The position numbers and the translations under genes were made by a program. Below the pieces are notes generated by a model, which did no database searches, was not told the origin of the DNA, and saw only the letters and a list, made by a program, of their open reading frames with translations. DNA of 64,000 bases. It comes from DAOTWA01 sp963702935 (GTDB taxonomy: Bacteria; Chloroflexota; Anaerolineae; Anaerolineales; Anaerolineaceae). Location: positions 3,968,001 to 4,032,000 of the forward strand of contig OY969772.1 of the NCBI GenBank assembly GCA_963702935.1, in the 5' to 3' direction. This document shows positions 36,012 to 44,132 of this stretch, piece after piece. The first letter of the stretch is position 1, and each line of letters starts with the position of its first letter.

Positions 36012-37181
36012 ATGACAAAGTGTCTTGGAATGCTTACCGGCGGAGGGGATGTCCCAGGACTGAACCAATGTATGAAGTCGGTCGCGCTCGGCGCCCTGGA
36101 AATGGGCTATCAGGTCTACGGTATCCGGCGGGGGTGGGCCGGCCTGTTGAACTATAATCTGGACGAGCCGTCCACCTATGACTATTACATCCGCGATCTG
36201 AGCCGCGATGACGTGCGCACGATCGATCGCAGTGGCGGCACCTTTCTGCATACCTCCCGCACCAATCCGCAAAAAGTGGCCCCCAACCGGGTGCCCGATT
36301 TCCTGAAGAATTCCTCCCTGGGGAAAACGATCGACGACCAGGGCACCATGGACTACACGGATTACATCCTCAAGGTGATCGAGCACCTGGGGATCGACGT
36401 ATTGGTCAGCATCGGTGGGGACGATACTCTGAGCTATTCCGCGCGCCTGCACAAGGAAGGCATCCCGGTGGTTGCCGTGCCAAAAACGATGGACAACGAC
36501 GTGTTCGGCACCGATTACTGTATCGGCTTTTCTACGGCAGTGACCCGCTCGGTAGAGTTCATCACCAATATGCGCACATCCTGCGGCTCCCACGAGCGCA
36601 TCGGGATCGTGGAGCTGTTCGGGCGCAACTCGGGTGAGACCAGCCTGATCAGCGCTTATCTGTCCTACGTCGACCGCGCCATCATCACCGAGGTGCCTTT
36701 CGACGTGAACAAGCTGGCCAATTTCTTGATGGAAGATAAACGCAATAACCCTTCCAATTATGCCATCATGAGCATCTCCGAAGGGGCCATCATGGAGGGT
36801 GGGGACGTGATCGAGACCGGCGAGGCCGACGCTTTCGGCCACCGCAAGCTGGGCGGCGTGGGTCTGCTCCTGTCTGAGGAGATCAAGCGCCGCACCGGCC
36901 AGGACATCATGTACCAGCAGGTAGCTTACCTGATGCGTTCGGGCGCTCCGGATTCACTGGATCGCATGGTGGCGATGTCCTTCGGGAACCTGGCCGTGCA
37001 ACTGATCCGGCGGGGAGAGACGGGCAAGATGGTGGCCCTGCACGGCGGCAAATATACTACCGTGCCGATCGAGATGATCCTGACCGGCAAGAAACGCGTC
37101 GACGTGCCCAGCTTCTATGACGTGGAGAATTACCGGCCCAAAGTGCGTGACTTCATGGGCGTGCCCATGTTCTTGAGCTGA
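36012..37181 (+). CDS. pfkA: 6-phosphofructokinase with PPi-type active-site residues
   Basis: 389 residues from ATG 36012 (AGGAG 8 nt upstream). It phosphorylates fructose 6-phosphate in glycolysis. It has GGGDVPGLN near the N-terminus, the donor site GGDDTLSYS, and PKTMDNDVFGTD carrying the catalytic Asp. In ATP-dependent enzymes these read GGDGS and GTIDND; the second Asp and the Lys seen here are the residues reported to favour PPi as donor. PPi use is therefore inferred, not shown. A PPi-dependent enzyme would share its substrate with the membrane pyrophosphatase at 17397. It is followed by FBP aldolase after 41 nt, so both act in sequence in glycolysis/gluconeogenesis. Confidence 0.9.
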   Translation: MTKCLGMLTGGGDVPGLNQCMKSVALGALEMGYQVYGIRRGWAGLLNYNLDEPSTYDYYIRDLSRDDVRTIDRSGGTFLHTSRTNPQKVAPNRVPDFLKNSSLGKTIDDQGTMDYTDYILKVIEHLGIDVLVSIGGDDTLSYSARLHKEGIPVVAVPKTMDNDVFGTDYCIGFSTAVTRSVEFITNMRTSCGSHERIGIVELFGRNSGETSLISAYLSYVDRAIITEVPFDVNKLANFLMEDKRNNPSNYAIMSISEGAIMEGGDVIETGEADAFGHRKLGGVGLLLSEEIKRRTGQDIMYQQVAYLMRSGAPDSLDRMVAMSFGNLAVQLIRRGETGKMVALHGGKYTTVPIEMILTGKKRVDVPSFYDVENYRPKVRDFMGVPMFLS

Positions 37182-37222
37182 GTGTGCAATCATTAAATCC
37201 GAAAAATCAGGAGAACTATGCA

Positions 37223-38644
37223 ATGAGCAGTGCAGTGATCGATGATATCTTGAGCTCCCTGGAGCATAGTGTGGCAATCGAGGGAAGTACTGTGCGGGTG
37301 GTGGACGCTGCGCGCCTGCGCGAAAAAGCGCACGTGCTGGCCGAGCTGTCGGCGTTGGGGAGTGGGGTAAAGCAAGGATGGGCGCGCTACATCACCCACG
37401 CCGCGGCGCGGGAGCTGGGCATTTTCCCGGCGTCCATCAACGACCTGTACATGGCGCGCGGCCGGGGAGAAGTTCCCCAGACCTTTACCGTGCCGGCCAT
37501 CAACCTGCGGGTGACGTCCTTCGAGGCGGCCAAAGCGGTGTTCAGCGCGGCGCTCAAGCTGGACGCGGCCGCCATGATCTTCGAGATCGCGCGTTCCGAG
37601 ATGGTCTATACGGACCAGCGCCCGGCGGAATACTCCACCTCGATTCTGGCGGCGGCCATCGCCGAAGGCTACCGGGGCCCCGTGTTCATCCAGGGCGACC
37701 ATTTCCAGGTTTCGGCCAAGCGTTACGCGGCGGATGCGCAGACCGAGGTCGAGGCGTTGAAGACGTTGATGCGCGAAGCGATCGCGGCGGGCTTCCTGAA
37801 CATCGACGTGGACACCTCCACCATGGTGGATTTGAGCCAGACGACCATTCCGGCCCAGCAGACGGTGAACACGGAGCTTTCGGCCATGTTCACGGCTTTC
37901 ATCCGCTCGATCCAGCCGGAGGGAGTGACAATTTCGGTGGGCGGCGAGATTGGCGAAGTGGGCGGGCACAACTCCACGGAAGAAGAGCTGCGCGCTTACC
38001 TGGACGGCTTCCGCAAGGAGCTGGACAAGCTTTCTCCCGGCGCGGTGGGCCTGAGCAAGATCAGCATCCAAACCGGCACGTCCCACGGTGGTGTGGTGCT
38101 GCCGGATGGCTCGATTGCCCAGGTGAAGGTCGATTTTGGCACCATGCTGGAGCTGAGCCGCATCTCACGCAAGGATTACGGGCTGGGTGGAGCCGTGCAG
38201 CACGGGGCTTCGACCCTGCCGGAGGACGCCTTCCACAAGTTCGTCGAGGCTGAAGCCTGTGAGGTGCACCTGGCGACCAACTTCATGAACATGTTCTTCG
38301 ACCTCCTCCCGGAGGATTTGCGCGAGGAAATGTACGCCTTCCTGCGGGTAAAGAGCGCCGCCGATCGCAAGCCGGACATGACCGACGAGCAGTTCTATTA
38401 CAAGACGCGCAAGAATGCAGTCGGGCCGTTCAAGGCGCAGTCGTGGCACCTGCCGGCCGCCAAGAAGGACGAAATTCGGGCCGTCTGGGAGGAGAAATTC
38501 TCCAAGCTCTTCAATTTGCTGGGGCTGCAAGGCACTTCGGCCTACGTGAAACAGTTCGTCAAGCCGGTGACGGTCAAGCTGGACGTCAAATATTTCCTGG
38601 GTGACGCGGTCGAGGCCGAGAACGTCAGCGACCTGGCGGATTAG
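37223..38644 (+). CDS. class II fructose-bisphosphate aldolase, long form
   Basis: 473 residues, clearly longer than the usual 280-360 of class II FBP aldolases. The metal-site and catalytic region is recognisable: GPVFIQGDHFQVS (Asp-His), GFLNIDVDTSTMVDLSQ, GGEIGEVGGHNSTEEE, GLGGAVQHGASTLPED and EACEVHLATNFMNMF. It would split fructose 1,6-bisphosphate to triose phosphates with a divalent metal. The extra C-terminal 100 residues (KTRKNAVGPFKAQSWHLP) are an extension I do not recognise. Start ATG 37223 with AGGAG upstream. Cotranscribed with pfk and closed by a strong terminator. Tagatose-bisphosphate aldolase is the main alternative. Confidence 0.82.
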   Translation: MSSAVIDDILSSLEHSVAIEGSTVRVVDAARLREKAHVLAELSALGSGVKQGWARYITHAAARELGIFPASINDLYMARGRGEVPQTFTVPAINLRVTSFEAAKAVFSAALKLDAAAMIFEIARSEMVYTDQRPAEYSTSILAAAIAEGYRGPVFIQGDHFQVSAKRYAADAQTEVEALKTLMREAIAAGFLNIDVDTSTMVDLSQTTIPAQQTVNTELSAMFTAFIRSIQPEGVTISVGGEIGEVGGHNSTEEELRAYLDGFRKELDKLSPGAVGLSKISIQTGTSHGGVVLPDGSIAQVKVDFGTMLELSRISRKDYGLGGAVQHGASTLPEDAFHKFVEAEACEVHLATNFMNMFFDLLPEDLREEMYAFLRVKSAADRKPDMTDEQFYYKTRKNAVGPFKAQSWHLPAAKKDEIRAVWEEKFSKLFNLLGLQGTSAYVKQFVKPVTVKLDVKYFLGDAVEAENVSDLAD

Positions 38645-38672
38645 AATTTCGGTTTGATGCGGATGTGACGGA

Positions 38673-38707
38673 GGGGATAGGAGAGAACGGCCTCCTATCC
38701 CCTTTTT
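38673..38707 (+). terminator. intrinsic terminator of pfk-fba
   Basis: GGGGATAGGAG / CTCCTATCCCC, 11-bp perfect stem, 8-nt loop, then T5. It ends just 14 nt before the NUDIX start. Confidence 0.93.
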
Positions 38708-38720
38708 ATCAGGAGAATTA

Positions 38721-39241
38721 ATGGCAAAGAGCGAGCAGGGCATTACCCGAGACCGATATATGCTGATCCCGCGCACGCTGATTTTCCTCACGCGTGGTGA
38801 GAACGTGCTGTTGTTAAAGGGGCTCCCCACAAGCGGCTGTGGGCGGGTAAATACAACGGAATCGGGGGACACATCGAGAAGGGGGAAGACGTGCTCAGCG
38901 CGGCCCGGCGCGAATTATGGGAAGAAGCCGGCCTGGCGCCCGATGACCTGTGGCTGTGTGGCACCATTACCATCGACACCGGGGAGGACGTCGGCGTTGG
39001 GATCTTCGTGCTGCGTGGGGATTCTTCTCGCGGGGAACCGGTGGCCTCCAAAGAGGGCGCGCCGGAATGGGTGCCGACCACCGCGGTGTATGCCCTGCCG
39101 CTGGTCGAGGATCTGCCGACACTCTTGCGGCGCGTCCTGCCGATGGGCAGGGGCGATGCCCCATTTTCAGCCCATTACGCTTACGACGACCAGGAACGCC
39201 TGGTGATCACTTTCGCCGGAGATCAGGGCAGGCTCCAATAG
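38721..39241 (+). CDS. NUDIX hydrolase, one frameshift
   Basis: About 173 residues. The complete Nudix box GGHIEKGEDVLSAARRELWEEAGL is present, so it should cleave a nucleoside diphosphate linked to another group. It resembles the MutT/8-oxo-dGTP group (LLLKGAPHKRLWAGKYNGIG after repair). A missing G at about 38818 (KGLPTS for KGAPHKR) shifts the frame before the box. Start ATG 38721 has AGGAG 8 nt upstream. The 3' end overlaps the convergent lipoprotein gene by 19 nt. The exact substrate cannot be read from the sequence. Confidence 0.88.
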
Positions 39242-40056
39242 GAGACCGCGGAGACCTGGACGGTAAAGTTGGGCGTTTCCGCCGAGGCGATGAATAACCC
39301 AAAATCTCCGGAGGGGTAAGTCGCGTCCTGCACTTCTCCAAGCAGCTTACCGTTGGCGTATAAGGTGAAGTTGGCGCCGTTGGCCATCAGTCCCAGGCGA
39401 TTAGTTTGATCCGAGCCGGAGAGGATGGCGGGGTCGGCGGTCCATTCGGTCAGGTTGGTGAACTGGTTGCCGTCCCATTTGCGCACCTGGTAGCGGCCGT
39501 CACAAGAAAAGCCGAAAAAATAGCCTTGGGTGCCGTCTGGGGTGCGCGCGATGACTCCGTAGCGATCCAGCCCCGAACAGGTTTCCGTCTTGGCGGTAAT
39601 CTCGACGTAGAAATTTTGCAGGTCTTTATTGGCGAGCGTCCAGCCGTACCAGGAATCCGGGTTGAATGCGGTCATCAGCAAGACGCCGTTGTCGAGCTGG
39701 GTCTGGATGTGCTCGTCCTGGAAGGCCAGGAAGCTCTTCCCGGTTTGGAAGTCTGCGCTCCAGGTGGGGTCGCCCAGGCTCAAGCGCGGATCGTTGGGGT
39801 TGGGGGTCGCGGAAGGAGAAGGGCTGGGCGTGGGAGCTTGAGTCTGGAGCGGTGTGGGCTGGGCGGGCGTTGCAGTCGCCGGAAGCGTGGGCACGACGAG
39901 GGGTGTGGAAGGAGCTTGCTGAGTCAATAGGTCCGCAACGTGGGTGGCGACTTCGCCCGGATTGGGGGTAGGCGTGGGTCGCGGGAAATTGCACGCGCTG
40001 AGGGCAAGGATCGAGAGCAGGCCAACCAGGAGGCCGCGCATGGGCTTTTTATTCAT
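39223..40056 (-). CDS. lipoprotein with Pro/Thr linker and LamG/GH16-like C-terminal domain (paralogue of 53297-54226)
   Basis: About 277 residues. A signal peptide with lipobox LLSILALSAC is followed by a Thr/Pro-rich linker (about 30-95) and a domain of about 180 residues starting NDPRLSLGDPTWSADF. Blocks RYGVIARTPDGTQGYFFGFS, CDGRYQVRKWDG, QTNRLGLMANGANFTLYANG and DFGLFIASAETPNFTV look like a jelly-roll carbohydrate-binding fold; this fold is inferred. The second copy in this window shares the lipobox, linker and all these blocks. It is probably anchored outside the cytoplasmic membrane. The start is uncertain (40071, 40056 or 40041 are possible). It converges with the NUDIX gene. Confidence 0.82.
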   Translation of the reverse strand: MNKKPMRGLLVGLLSILALSACNFPRPTPTPNPGEVATHVADLLTQQAPSTPLVVPTLPATATPAQPTPLQTQAPTPSPSPSATPNPNDPRLSLGDPTWSADFQTGKSFLAFQDEHIQTQLDNGVLLMTAFNPDSWYGWTLANKDLQNFYVEITAKTETCSGLDRYGVIARTPDGTQGYFFGFSCDGRYQVRKWDGNQFTNLTEWTADPAILSGSDQTNRLGLMANGANFTLYANGKLLGEVQDATYPSGDFGLFIASAETPNFTVQVSAVSYWSLP

Positions 40057-40219
40057 CCAAAAGGGTTGCATTTTTTTATCCTGAATTCAGATCCTAAAGG
40101 TTTCCTTGAATGGGATACGGCTTTTACAAAACCATCAGGATCGTCGTCTTCGCATCCGATTATAAGCGTAACCAGAGCATCGCAGGAAGGGTAAGAAGCA
40201 TCTCGGCTTTGGGTTATTG

Positions 40220-41695
40220 ACTTGAGTTTAGAGTTCGAAGAGTAAGCACCGCACCTTAACAAAAAGTGGAATTGCTGGTAAAAGCATAATCGACCAAGAT
40301 GATGCCAATCCAACAATTCCGAGAAGCAGTATACCAAAGTATCATCAAACGCGGAGATGCATTTCTAAACCTACTGGATGCGCTCACGGTAGCTGGTCAT
40401 GTTGAATCGCCTGTGGCATTGAGTGAAGAGCAGCCCTTCCGCCGGAAATTCAGCTCAATCTTCGACACATTGCTGGAATGCGAGTTCGACTTTGACCAAC
40501 TGATGAACAGCTTGCACAGCCACCAACCCACTGACAGCGAAACGATCGCTGGCTATGAAGTGTATGCAGTGGACAGCACACCCAACGAACGACCGGAAGC
40601 GGAAACGCTGGAAGATCGTGGCTCGCTGAAAGCGCAGAAAGATGAACCCGTGCGCTATGGACATAAGTATTCGTGGTTAGTGCGCCTGATCCGTTGGGGC
40701 AGTTCGTGGGTCGCTCCGGTGGATGTCCAGCGCGTTGAAACCGCCCTGACCGATAACCAGGTCGCCGCTATTCAGGTGCAAGAGCTGGATGCGCGCAATA
40801 AACATTCCAAAGTGGTGGTGGCCGACAGCTTGTATGGCAGTCACCTTTTCCTGGCGGTCTTTCTGCTGGTCAAAACGGTGGTCGCCTTAGTCCGGGTGCG
40901 TGGCAACAGTGTTTTTTATGAGCGTCCCAAGCCGCGCAAGAAAGGTCAGCGCGGCGCACCGGCCAAACACGGCGCTCGCTTCAAGCTTTCGACACCCTCC
41001 CGATCGGCGGATCGCAATGAAACTTTCTTGCTCGGACAGCAAACGGTGGTGCTGACGGCCTGGCATGGCTTACACTTGAAGAAACTGCCAGAGCTGGTTG
41101 GGCTGGTGCTACGTGTTCAGTTTCTGCGTGCTGATGGTACGCCGCGCTATCAACGCCCGATGTGGTTATTCTGGACCGGTCCGGAAACGGTGGCGCTCAA
41201 GGATTTGTGCTGTATGTATCTCTGGCGCTTTGCGATCGAACACTTTTTTCGATTTGCCAAGCAGCATCTCGGGCTGAACGCCAATCAGTCCACCCAAACT
41301 GTCTCAACCGATCATTGGATGTGGCTGTGCGCGCTGGCTTTCTGGCAGCTGCTCCTGATGCGGGAAGGCGTGGACTTGGTTGCTCAGGCCTGGTATCCCC
41401 AGGCGGCCGCACGCGAAGCCACGAAACGAACCCCCGGGCAAGTCCAGCGCGTGGCTTTCGGATATTTGGTGAAGTTGGGTTCACCGGCTCGTTCACCCAG
41501 ACCCGCTGGAAAAGGAAATGGTCGCTCGAAAGGCGTCCAGCCGCCTCCCAGAAAGCGTTTCCCGGTCGTCAAAAAGGCGAAAATGGCGCTTGACCGCGCT
41601 TCGGCAAGCTCGTAAAGCCGATTTTGGTCTTCTGCTTCGATTGTTAAGGTTCCAGCGTCACTTCGACGCTTTGTTCCGCATTTCTAAACTCAAGT
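40220..41695. mobile_element. complete 1476-bp IS701-like insertion sequence
   Basis: Inverted ends ACTTGAGTTTAGA at 40220-40232 and its reverse complement at 41683-41695. Both ends are flanked by ATTG (40216-40219 and 41696-41699), a 4-bp target duplication as in the IS701 group. It holds one intact transposase gene. It separates the lipoprotein gene from the oxoamine synthase gene. Confidence 0.9.
40299..41615 (+). CDS. DDE transposase of the IS701-like element
   Basis: 438 residues, intact. Catalytic residues appear in YEVYAVDSTPNERP (first Asp), SKVVVADSLYGSHLF (second Asp) and WRFAIEHFFRFAKQHLGLN (Glu in the Y/W-x-IE-x-F-R block). A basic segment (YERPKPRKKGQRGAPAKHG) and a basic C-terminal tail probably bind DNA. 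The size and the 4-bp target duplication fit the IS701 group of IS4-related elements; the tail KGVQPPPRKRFPVVKKAK is typical of related transposases. ATG 40299 is followed directly by a second ATG. Confidence 0.9.
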   Translation: MMPIQQFREAVYQSIIKRGDAFLNLLDALTVAGHVESPVALSEEQPFRRKFSSIFDTLLECEFDFDQLMNSLHSHQPTDSETIAGYEVYAVDSTPNERPEAETLEDRGSLKAQKDEPVRYGHKYSWLVRLIRWGSSWVAPVDVQRVETALTDNQVAAIQVQELDARNKHSKVVVADSLYGSHLFLAVFLLVKTVVALVRVRGNSVFYERPKPRKKGQRGAPAKHGARFKLSTPSRSADRNETFLLGQQTVVLTAWHGLHLKKLPELVGLVLRVQFLRADGTPRYQRPMWLFWTGPETVALKDLCCMYLWRFAIEHFFRFAKQHLGLNANQSTQTVSTDHWMWLCALAFWQLLLMREGVDLVAQAWYPQAAAREATKRTPGQVQRVAFGYLVKLGSPARSPRPAGKGNGRSKGVQPPPRKRFPVVKKAKMALDRASASS

Positions 41696-41744
41696 ATTGA
41701 GATAATCGTGATTAAATGCATTATTCATCCGGCCAGATATAAAG

Positions 41745-41750
41745 TATAAT
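41745..41750 (+). promoter_or_regulatory. candidate -10 box before the oxoamine synthase
   Basis: TATAAT, 50 nt downstream of the IS end and 205 nt before the start codon. No good -35 box at 17 nt (TATTCA), so it is tentative. The leader 41751-41954 shows no other feature. Confidence 0.35.
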
Positions 41751-41954
41751 CTCCTCAGACATTTGCCAGAGCGGTGGACTGGACAAGTAAATTGTCTACG
41801 ATTTATCCAATCAATATCACAATCCGGCGATTATTCCCACCATCCAAAGATCTTCCAAATTATTCCCGGCAAGGTCGTGAAGGTCAGGAGCACGGTGATA
41901 GTAGCTGACCATCCTCACTACTTTGCACCAATTCATCCTATAGAAGGATCAGTC

Positions 41955-43133
41955 ATGGACATCTTTAAGAAGTGCTTTGAATATACGGAAGCCAAGGAGG
42001 CGATGGCGACCGGCATCTATCCCTATTTCATTCCTTTGACCGAGAACGAGGGCACGCAGGTCGACTTTAGAGGGCATCGCCTGATCATGTGCGGGTCGAA
42101 TAATTATTTGGGATTGACCACGCATCCTAAAGTGCGCCAGGCCGCCCAGGAAGCTATCTCCCATTACGGGACGAGCTGCACCGGCTCGCGCTTCTTGAAC
42201 GGGACGCTCGAGTTGCACGAGCAGTTGGAGAAAGAGCTGGCCGAATGGGTAGGCAAAGAGGCGGCCCTGGTGTTCTCGACGGGGATGCAAGTGAACCTGG
42301 GCACCATCAGCGCGTTGATTGGCCGGGGAGATTACGTGGTGCTGGATAAAGAAGACCACGCCAGCATCGTGGACGGCGCCCGGTTGAGCAGTGGAGAAAT
42401 CTCCCGCTTTCGCCATAACGACATGGAGCACCTGGAGCGCGTGCTCAAGAGCCTGCCAGAGGAGGTCGGCAAGCTGGTGATCGTGGACGGGCTTTTCAGC
42501 ATGGAAGGGGATATCGCCCCACTGCCGGAATTGTCGCCGTTGTGCAAAAAGTACGGGGCCAGGTTGATGGTGGACGACGCGCACGCGATGGGCGTGCTGG
42601 GGGGCGGGCACGGAACCGCGGCTCAGTATGGGATGACCGACCAGGTGGACCTGATCATGTCCACGTTTAGCAAATCGTTCGCATCTTTGGGCGGATTTAT
42701 CGCCGGGGACGAGAGCGTCGTGCATTATGTCAAACACCACGCCCGCTCGTTGATCTTCAGCGCCAGCATCCCGCCTGCCAACGCCGCGGCGGCTCTGGCG
42801 GCATTGCACGTGATGCGCGATGAGCCCGAGCGGATAACGCGCTTGAGCCAAATCGCGGAGAAAATGCGCTACGAATACAAGCGCCTGGGATTCGATACGG
42901 GCAACTCGGTCACGCCGGTCATCCCCATCATTATTGGCGACGACCAGAGGACCTTCCTGACCTGGAAGTTGCTGTTCGATAACGGCGTGTTCGTCAACCC
43001 GGTGATCTCGCCTGCCACCGCGCCCGGAAGGCAATTGCTGCGCACCAGCTACATGGCGACGCACTCGGATGCGGAGCTCGACCAGGTGCTGAGCACCTTC
43101 GAGAAGGTGGGGAAACAGGTGGGATTGATTTAG
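41955..43133 (+). CDS. alpha-oxoamine synthase, serine palmitoyltransferase-like
   Basis: 392 residues. PLP-dependent enzyme of the group that joins an acyl-CoA to an amino acid with loss of CO2. CGSNNYLGLTTHPKV, GTSCTGSRFLNGTLELH, DKEDHASIVDGARLS, MVDDAHAMGVLG and STFSKSFASLGGF (Lys for PLP) are all present. The start MDIFKKCFEYTEAKEAMATG and RSLIFSASIPP are what I associate with bacterial serine palmitoyltransferases, the first step of sphingolipid synthesis, rather than with BioF or KBL. This subclass call is by motif memory. Start ATG 41955 has GAAGGA 7 nt upstream; a frame reaching back to 41763 was not used. No other sphingolipid gene is adjacent. Confidence 0.82.
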   Translation: MDIFKKCFEYTEAKEAMATGIYPYFIPLTENEGTQVDFRGHRLIMCGSNNYLGLTTHPKVRQAAQEAISHYGTSCTGSRFLNGTLELHEQLEKELAEWVGKEAALVFSTGMQVNLGTISALIGRGDYVVLDKEDHASIVDGARLSSGEISRFRHNDMEHLERVLKSLPEEVGKLVIVDGLFSMEGDIAPLPELSPLCKKYGARLMVDDAHAMGVLGGGHGTAAQYGMTDQVDLIMSTFSKSFASLGGFIAGDESVVHYVKHHARSLIFSASIPPANAAAALAALHVMRDEPERITRLSQIAEKMRYEYKRLGFDTGNSVTPVIPIIIGDDQRTFLTWKLLFDNGVFVNPVISPATAPGRQLLRTSYMATHSDAELDQVLSTFEKVGKQVGLI

Positions 43134-43161
43134 TCCTGCGCTCGAAAAACAAAAGATAAAG

Positions 43162-43197
43162 CGGGCCGGCGAGAAAGAAAAGCCGGCCCGATTTTTA
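43162..43197 (+). terminator. intrinsic terminator after the oxoamine synthase
   Basis: CGGGCCGGC / GCCGGCCCG, 11-nt A-rich loop, then ATTTTTAT. Ends 16 nt before the stop codon of the convergent degV gene. Confidence 0.9.
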
Positions 43198-43213
43198 TGA
43201 AGGATCGGAAGGA

Positions 43214-44047
43214 TTATTTCACAAGATAGAGCACGCCAATTGTGTCCGGCCCGCAGTGGCTGGCGATCACGCTGCCGGCGAGGGTGATGCAGATCTCCCC
43301 AGGCGAGGAGATTCTTCGGATCTCCTCTTTGAGGTACTCGGCGTCGCGCTCACAGCCCGTGTGGGTGATGAAGACCCGTTGGAGATCGACGCTCTCGAGA
43401 TTGGCCGCGAAATCTTCGAGCAGGCTGTCCAGGGCTTTCTTGCGCGTGCCGCGTAGCTTGGATTTGATTCCCAGGCTGCCATCCGGCTTGACTTCGACCA
43501 CCGGCCTGATCTTGAGCAGGCTGCCGATGACGTTCTCCATGGACGTGCAGCGCCCGCCCAGGTAGAGATATTCGAGGGTCTCGATGATGAAGGTGGTGCG
43601 TACTTTGGGAACGAGCGCGGAGACAGCCGCGGCGATCTCGTCCACCGAGCGGCCCTGGGCGGCCAGCTCGGCGGCTTTCAGGGCCAGCAGGCCAATGCCG
43701 GTGGAGAGGTTGAGCGAATCGAGGACGCGGACGCGCTCCCGTCCGGCGCGCTCGGCGGCCAGGACAGCGTTGGCTACCGTGGAGGAGAGCTGGGAAGAAA
43801 TTCCGACGTAGAAGCACTCCTGCGGGCCTTGGAAAACCTGGAAGAATTCCGCAATGGAGGGGGCGGCCGTCTTAGGAAATTCCCCGCCCCGCGAAACAAG
43901 CTCGAAAATTTTCTGATCGTCGATGTCGACCCCATCTTTGTAGGTTTCACCGTCCAGATAAACCGAAAGGGGCACGACGGTTATGCGATACCGCTCGATG
44001 AGCGTCTCACTCAAATCGGCGGTACTGTCTGTGATTATCTTTACCAT
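43214..44047 (-). CDS. DegV family fatty-acid-binding protein
   Basis: About 277 residues. DegV/FakB proteins bind a single fatty acid and present it to a fatty-acid kinase. KIITDSTADLSETLIERYRI at the N-terminus, YKDGVDID, FPKTAAPSIAEFFQVFQ (the TS/AP loop that contacts the carboxylate), ISSQLSSTVANAVLAAE and GRCTSMENVIGSLLKIRPV are typical. ATG 44047 was taken; a GTG two codons earlier is possible. No FakA-like kinase is next to it. Its neighbour at 41955 uses acyl-CoA, so a lipid link is possible but not shown. Confidence 0.92.
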   Translation of the reverse strand: MVKIITDSTADLSETLIERYRITVVPLSVYLDGETYKDGVDIDDQKIFELVSRGGEFPKTAAPSIAEFFQVFQGPQECFYVGISSQLSSTVANAVLAAERAGRERVRVLDSLNLSTGIGLLALKAAELAAQGRSVDEIAAAVSALVPKVRTTFIIETLEYLYLGGRCTSMENVIGSLLKIRPVVEVKPDGSLGIKSKLRGTRKKALDSLLEDFAANLESVDLQRVFITHTGCERDAEYLKEEIRRISSPGEICITLAGSVIASHCGPDTIGVLYLVK

Positions 44048-44132
44048 GCTCACTCACCCAAGGTGATGGAGATTTTCGTAAAAAGAGCGCCCTAATTATA
44101 GCCAATATTCGAGAGCGCAGGGACACAGGATC

